Source of the DNA: an uncultured Streptomyces sp. | GTDB lineage: Bacteria; Actinomycetota; Actinomycetes; Streptomycetales; Streptomycetaceae | Direction of reading: 5' to 3' | Assembly: GCF_947488945.1 (NCBI RefSeq) | Contig: NZ_CANLBS010000020.1 | Span: 62,001 to 126,000, forward strand | DNA: 64,000 nucleotides | In this document: positions 60,722 to 64,000 of the stretch, in pieces | Layout: each line of letters opens with the position of its first letter | Numbering within the stretch: the stretch's first letter is position 1 | Translations under genes and position numbers: made by a program | The notes under the pieces: model-generated | The model's database searches: none | Told to the model about the DNA's origin: nothing | Seen by the model: the letters and a program-made list of their open reading frames with translations, nothing else

Positions 60722-62614
60722 CTAGGGAGTGTGGATGACCGGACGCGGCGCGGTCCCGGAGCCGAGGGCGAAGCTCGGGTGCGGCGGCTGGTTGTAGGCG
60801 GTGTTCTGCCAGGCGAGGGCGGTGCGGTAGGTGGTGTCGTGGAGGAGCGTGGTGATCTTCGTGCCGGTCTCGTACGGCGTGGAGTAGATCCGTAGCGCGG
60901 TGTTGTTCGTGGTGGGCCAGACGACTTCCTCGCGCCAGTCGCCGAGGATGTCGCCGGAGAGCGCGGGGGTCGCCTTGGTGCCGTTGTTGGCGTGCACCGA
61001 GGCGGCGGTCAGCAGCCGGGTGTCGCCGGAGGTGCCGTACTTGTCGATGTGGGTGGAGTCGAGCAGTTCCCGCGTGGTGTCACCGTCCCACCAGGCGAGG
61101 AAATTGGTGCTGGAGGGCTTGCGGTCGGCGACGACCGCGCCGGACGGAGAGCGGATGCCGGAGACCGCCGAGGACCAGGACTCCGCGCCGGGGCTGCCGG
61201 ACCAGATGTCGCCGCTGACGCCCCGGCCGTTGTCGCCGGAAGCGGGGGTGGACCAGATGATCGTGCCGGTCTTCGCGTCGGCCATCCAGGACGACGGCTT
61301 GGAGCTGTCCTCGTCGACCTTGAACTCCTCCAGGCCCGGCCGGGACGGGTCGAGGTCACCGACGTGCTGGGCGTCGCCGTGGCCGTTCTTCGTGGTCCAC
61401 AGGCCGCCGCCGTTGTCGTCGATTGCCATCGCGCCGTAGACGATCTCGTCCTTGCCGTCGCCGTCCACGTCGGCCACCGACAGCTGGTGGTTGCCCTGGC
61501 CGTCGTAGCCCTTGCCGGTGTTGGTGGAGCTGTTGGTGTCGAAGGTCCACCGGCGGGTGAAGGCGCCGCCTCGCCAGTCCCAGGCGGCGACGACCGTACG
61601 CGTGTAGTAGCCGCGCGCCATGATCAGCGAGGGCCGGGCGCCGTCGAGGTAGGCGGTCCCGGCGAGGAAGCGGTCGACGCGGTTGCCGTACGAGTCGCCC
61701 CAGGAGGAGACGGTGCCGCGCGCGGGCACGTAGTCGACGGAGCCCATGGCCGCCCCGGTCCGCCCGTCGAACATGGTGAGGTACTCGGGTCCGGTCAGCA
61801 CGTAGCCGGAGGAGTTGCGGTGGTCGGCCGACGTGCTGCCGATCGTCTTGCCCGTGCCGTCCACCGTGCCGTCCGCCGTCTTCATGGCGACCTCGGCACG
61901 GCCGTCGCCGTCGTAGTCGTACACCTGGAACTGCGTGTAGTGGGCGCCGGAGCGGATGTTGCGGCCGAGGTCGACGCGCCAGAGCCGGGTGCCGTCGAGC
62001 CGGACTCCGTCGACGATCGTGTTGCCCGTGTAGCCGGACTGCGAGTTGTCCTTGGCGTTGGTGGGCTGCCACTTCAGTACGAAGTCGAGCGCGCCGTCCC
62101 CGTCGAGGTCGCCGACGGAGACGTCGTTGGCCTCGTAGGTGTAGGCGACCCCGTCGGGGGTGGTGCCTCCGGCGGGCGGGCTGATGGCCACGTCCTTGTA
62201 TCCGGCGCGGAACTGCACCGCGTGCACGGAGTCGGCCTGCTCGACGCCGCCGACGACCGCGCGGACGGTGTAGTCGGCGGTGGCCGGCGCGCCGGAGTGG
62301 AAGTAATCGGTCGACCCGGTGACGGGGGTGGCGTTCACCTTGGTGCCGGCGCGGTAGACGTTGAAGGCGACGTCGTCCGGGTCGGTGCCGAGCCATCGCC
62401 AGCTGACCAGGTTGCCGCTCTCGGTGTGGACGCTGACGACGCCGCGGTCCAGGGCTTCCGCCTGCCGGGCGGTCGCCGCGTGGGAGGTCTGTCCGGCGGC
62501 GACCAGGCCGCCCGCCGCGAGCAGTCCGGCGGCGAGGGAGCTGACGATCACACGGGTCCGACCGCTGCGGCGACGCCTGCCGCGCGGGTGGGGGGCGGAG
62601 CGGGAGGGAGTCAC
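60722..62614 (-). CDS. Secreted PL11 rhamnogalacturonan lyase
   Basis: A 630-residue exported lyase that cleaves the rhamnogalacturonan I backbone of pectin by beta-elimination. A basic, long signal (RRRRSGRTRVIVSSLAAGLLAAGGLVAAG) is followed by the PL11 start EALDRGVVSVHTESGNLVSWRWLGTDPDDVAFNVYR. Calcium-binding propeller repeats follow: VSVGDLDGDGALDFVLKWQPTNAKDNSQ, YDYDGDGRAEVAMKT and VADVDGDGKDEIVYGAM. The end is GDWREEVVWPTTNN. The GTG at 62614 has GAAGG eight bases before it; an upstream in-frame GTG at 62623 is less likely. No LacI-type site like those of the sugar regulon is visible upstream. Confidence 0.94.
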   Translation of the reverse strand: MTPSRSAPHPRGRRRRSGRTRVIVSSLAAGLLAAGGLVAAGQTSHAATARQAEALDRGVVSVHTESGNLVSWRWLGTDPDDVAFNVYRAGTKVNATPVTGSTDYFHSGAPATADYTVRAVVGGVEQADSVHAVQFRAGYKDVAISPPAGGTTPDGVAYTYEANDVSVGDLDGDGALDFVLKWQPTNAKDNSQSGYTGNTIVDGVRLDGTRLWRVDLGRNIRSGAHYTQFQVYDYDGDGRAEVAMKTADGTVDGTGKTIGSTSADHRNSSGYVLTGPEYLTMFDGRTGAAMGSVDYVPARGTVSSWGDSYGNRVDRFLAGTAYLDGARPSLIMARGYYTRTVVAAWDWRGGAFTRRWTFDTNSSTNTGKGYDGQGNHQLSVADVDGDGKDEIVYGAMAIDDNGGGLWTTKNGHGDAQHVGDLDPSRPGLEEFKVDEDSSKPSSWMADAKTGTIIWSTPASGDNGRGVSGDIWSGSPGAESWSSAVSGIRSPSGAVVADRKPSSTNFLAWWDGDTTRELLDSTHIDKYGTSGDTRLLTAASVHANNGTKATPALSGDILGDWREEVVWPTTNNTALRIYSTPYETGTKITTLLHDTTYRTALAWQNTAYNQPPHPSFALGSGTAPRPVIHTP

Positions 62615-62650
62615 GGTACGCACCTTCGGCCGGGGGCGGGTTACGTGACG

Positions 62651-63001
62651 TCAGTTGCTGCCGGGGGTCAGAAGGTTGCCGTCGGCCGCCGATTCTTTGC
62701 GCCGGCCGCCCGGCAGGTCCGCGCGCCCGCCGATGCCGGCGGCGCGGGCGGCGGAGTGCAGGGAGCGCAGGGCCAGCAGCAGGAAACCGATGTCGTCGAG
62801 GTACACCGGGTCCGGGATCAGGTCGACCGGCGAGACGGTGTAGACGAGGGAGGCCCAGAACAGGGCCTTGTCGCGGAGCGGGATGCCCGCGTCGGTGAGC
62901 AGTTTCCTGGCCCGTACGACGCGTACGAACAGAACTGCCGCCACCGCCATGGTGATCAGCGCGAGGGCCGCGCCGAGGATGAGCCAACCCGTGGTGTCCA
63001 T
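62651..63001 (-). CDS. DUF1232 (YkvA-like) membrane protein
   Basis: A 116-residue small membrane protein. One N-terminal helix (GWLILGAALALITMAVAAVLFVRVV) is followed by the DUF1232 core LFWASLVYTVSPVDLIPDPVYLDDIGFLLLALRSLHSAAR, a family-typical SPVDLIPD motif. The function of YkvA-like proteins is not established. The ATG at 63001 follows ACGGGGAACC. It ends 37 bases upstream of the PL11 start on the same strand; whether they share a promoter is unclear. Confidence 0.88.
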   Translation of the reverse strand: MDTTGWLILGAALALITMAVAAVLFVRVVRARKLLTDAGIPLRDKALFWASLVYTVSPVDLIPDPVYLDDIGFLLLALRSLHSAARAAGIGGRADLPGGRRKESAADGNLLTPGSN

Positions 63002-63104
63002 GGTTCCCCGTCTACCCGTTCTGCGGCCCGGCATCTCGCCCGGCGGGGTTCCGCGGCCGCCGGCGTCGTGCGCGGGCCGGCGGCCGGGGCGCGGTGGCCC
63101 CGGC

Positions 63105-63422
63105 TCACCGCGCCTGCCGCTCCGCCTGCCTGCGGGTACGGCGCTTGAGGGCGCGCCGCTCGTCCTCGCCGAGGCCTCCCCAGACGCCGAAGTCCTGGCC
63201 GTTCTCCATCGCCCAGCGCAGGCACTGTTCCTGGACCGGGCAGGTCCGGCAGACCGCCTTGGCGTCCTCGGCCTGCACCAGAGACGGCCCGGTGCTGCCG
63301 ATGGGGAAGAACAGGTCCGGGTCGACCTCGCGGCAGGCCGCGAGACTCCGCCAGTTGTCCCCCGTCCCTTCGACCGTGACTCCGTCGTGCACGGCCCCGC
63401 TCTGCATGGTTCCGTTCCGCAT
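63105..63422 (-). CDS. WhiB-family iron-sulfur regulator
   Basis: A 105-residue WhiB-like (Wbl) protein. Cys30, Cys58, Cys61 and Cys67 (LAACREVDPDLFFP and AKAVCRTCPVQEQCLRWA) are the ligands of the redox-sensitive [4Fe-4S] cluster. The GVWGGLGEDERRALKRR turn and basic tail contact sigma factor and DNA. It is nearest WblE-like proteins by recall. Start ATG 63422 (GGAAG upstream); a second ATG at 63407 is possible. Wbl proteins regulate development, redox and antibiotic genes, usually with the principal sigma factor. Confidence 0.92.
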   Translation of the reverse strand: MRNGTMQSGAVHDGVTVEGTGDNWRSLAACREVDPDLFFPIGSTGPSLVQAEDAKAVCRTCPVQEQCLRWAMENGQDFGVWGGLGEDERRALKRRTRRQAERQAR

Positions 63423-63675
63423 GACTCCCACTTCCGGTGCTCGGGTTCGGTATTCGGTCCGTAGGCGTCGGGTGACCGCGTAAACGGAACCGAAACCACC
63501 GGGAGCCGCTTTTCGGGCTCTTTCCCGCACGCGTTCCCGTATGCGGTGGCCCGGCGCACTCGTCGGCGTACGGGAGACCCTCGGCATCCCGCTACGGGGA
63601 TGGTCCGTCGTCACGGTGCGTACTCGCGTCGGAACGGTGTGTTTTCGCTCGTACGGGTGACGAAGGAGCGGTTTC

Positions 63676-64000
63676 TCAGGACGGCGGCCGAGGGGCCGTC
63701 TCCCGGTGCAGCGCGAGCATGGCCTGGTCGTCCTGGGGGCGTCCGCCGGTGTGGCGGCGGACGTCGTGGACGAGGGCGTCCAGGATCTGCGACGGTGACG
63801 TGGAGTCACCGAGGGCGCGGCGGCGGCGCAGCAGCAGCGGCAGCCGTTCGGCGGCGTCGTAGAAGACGCCCGCGGTGTCGCGCGACTCGCTGACACCGTC
63901 GGTGTAGCAGATCAGCGTGGCGCCCGGCGGGAAGTCGAAGGTGTCGACGGGGGCGGGCCAGGCGCCGAGTCCGCCCATGCCGAGCGGCGGCGCCTCGGCG
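63676..64000 (-). CDS. PP2C/SpoIIE-type phosphatase, C-terminal part (runs off window)
   Basis: About 108 C-terminal codons of a protein whose N-terminus lies beyond base 64000. The sequence PPGATLICYTDGVSESRDTAGVFYDAAERLPLLL, followed by SQILDALVHDVRRHTGGRPQDDQAMLALHR, is the end of a SpoIIE/RsbU-type serine phosphatase, where TDGVSE and DDQAML hold metal-binding aspartates. Such enzymes control SigB/F-type sigma factors via anti-anti-sigma factors. Sensor domains, if any, are outside the window. Confidence 0.85.
   Translation of the reverse strand, partial: AEAPPLGMGGLGAWPAPVDTFDFPPGATLICYTDGVSESRDTAGVFYDAAERLPLLLRRRRALGDSTSPSQILDALVHDVRRHTGGRPQDDQAMLALHRETAPRPPS

Overview
The window is chromosomal DNA from a Streptomyces-like actinomycete. 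It has very high GC, long spurious antisense frames, GTG/ATG starts with GGAGG ribosome sites, several leaderless genes, and Streptomyces-typical families (RppA, WhiB-like, SigB/F-type sigma, MocR regulators, DUF6221, secreted CBM25 amylase, PL11 lyase). I see no rRNA, tRNA, CRISPR array, insertion sequence or prophage. About 46 genes are supported, plus one degraded one.

Layout: 1-4.3 kb holds a partial GNAT gene, a SigB/F-type sigma factor behind a SigB-like promoter, and an MMPL exporter. 4.6-7.3 kb is a sulfur module: a leaderless cysteine-containing leader peptide, a TauD-type dioxygenase and a Tat-exported molybdenum oxidoreductase. 7.3-12.6 kb is a peptide-use operon (IclR regulator, OPT transporter, M29-type protein, S33 hydrolase) behind a near-perfect palindrome. 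13-17.3 kb has a PRC-barrel stress protein and a cobalamin-type ABC importer behind a cobalamin riboswitch. 17.4-22.3 kb is a compact operon of two ketosynthases, one ACP, an acyl-CoA-oxidase-like enzyme and a 49-codon frame; it looks like a small uncharacterised acyl-biosynthesis locus. 22.5-31.9 kb is mixed: MOSC protein, L31 type B, a binding protein without a signal peptide, a secreted metalloprotease, a GNAT gene behind an exact CebR-box, YihY/BrkB, an aldo/keto reductase, a MocR regulator, a cupin and a YciO/Sua5 protein.

31.9-37.9 kb carries a P450-RppA pair (flaviolin/THN pigment) and a 1008-residue secreted amylase. 37.9-51.5 kb is a carbohydrate regulon: a six-gene operon (galactofuranose-type ABC importer with two permeases, LacI regulator, aldose 1-epimerase), a secreted PA14-GH2-LamG enzyme and a secreted GH92 mannosidase. 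Each of the three transcription units has a related AACG(T/A)T-centred operator-like palindrome upstream. Together they suggest use of a Galf- and mannose-containing glycan such as fungal galactomannan (inference).

51.9-64 kb contains DUF6221 and VOC proteins, a decayed SUKH-like gene, an ECF sigma factor with a SnoaL-like tail divergent from a DoxX gene, a DUF4232 lipoprotein, an HTH-STAND-TPR regulator behind a perfect 13-bp inverted repeat, an LRV-repeat protein, a PL11 rhamnogalacturonan lyase, a DUF1232 protein, a WhiB-like regulator and the end of a PP2C/SpoIIE-type phosphatase. All calls come from reading the sequence; no database search was run.
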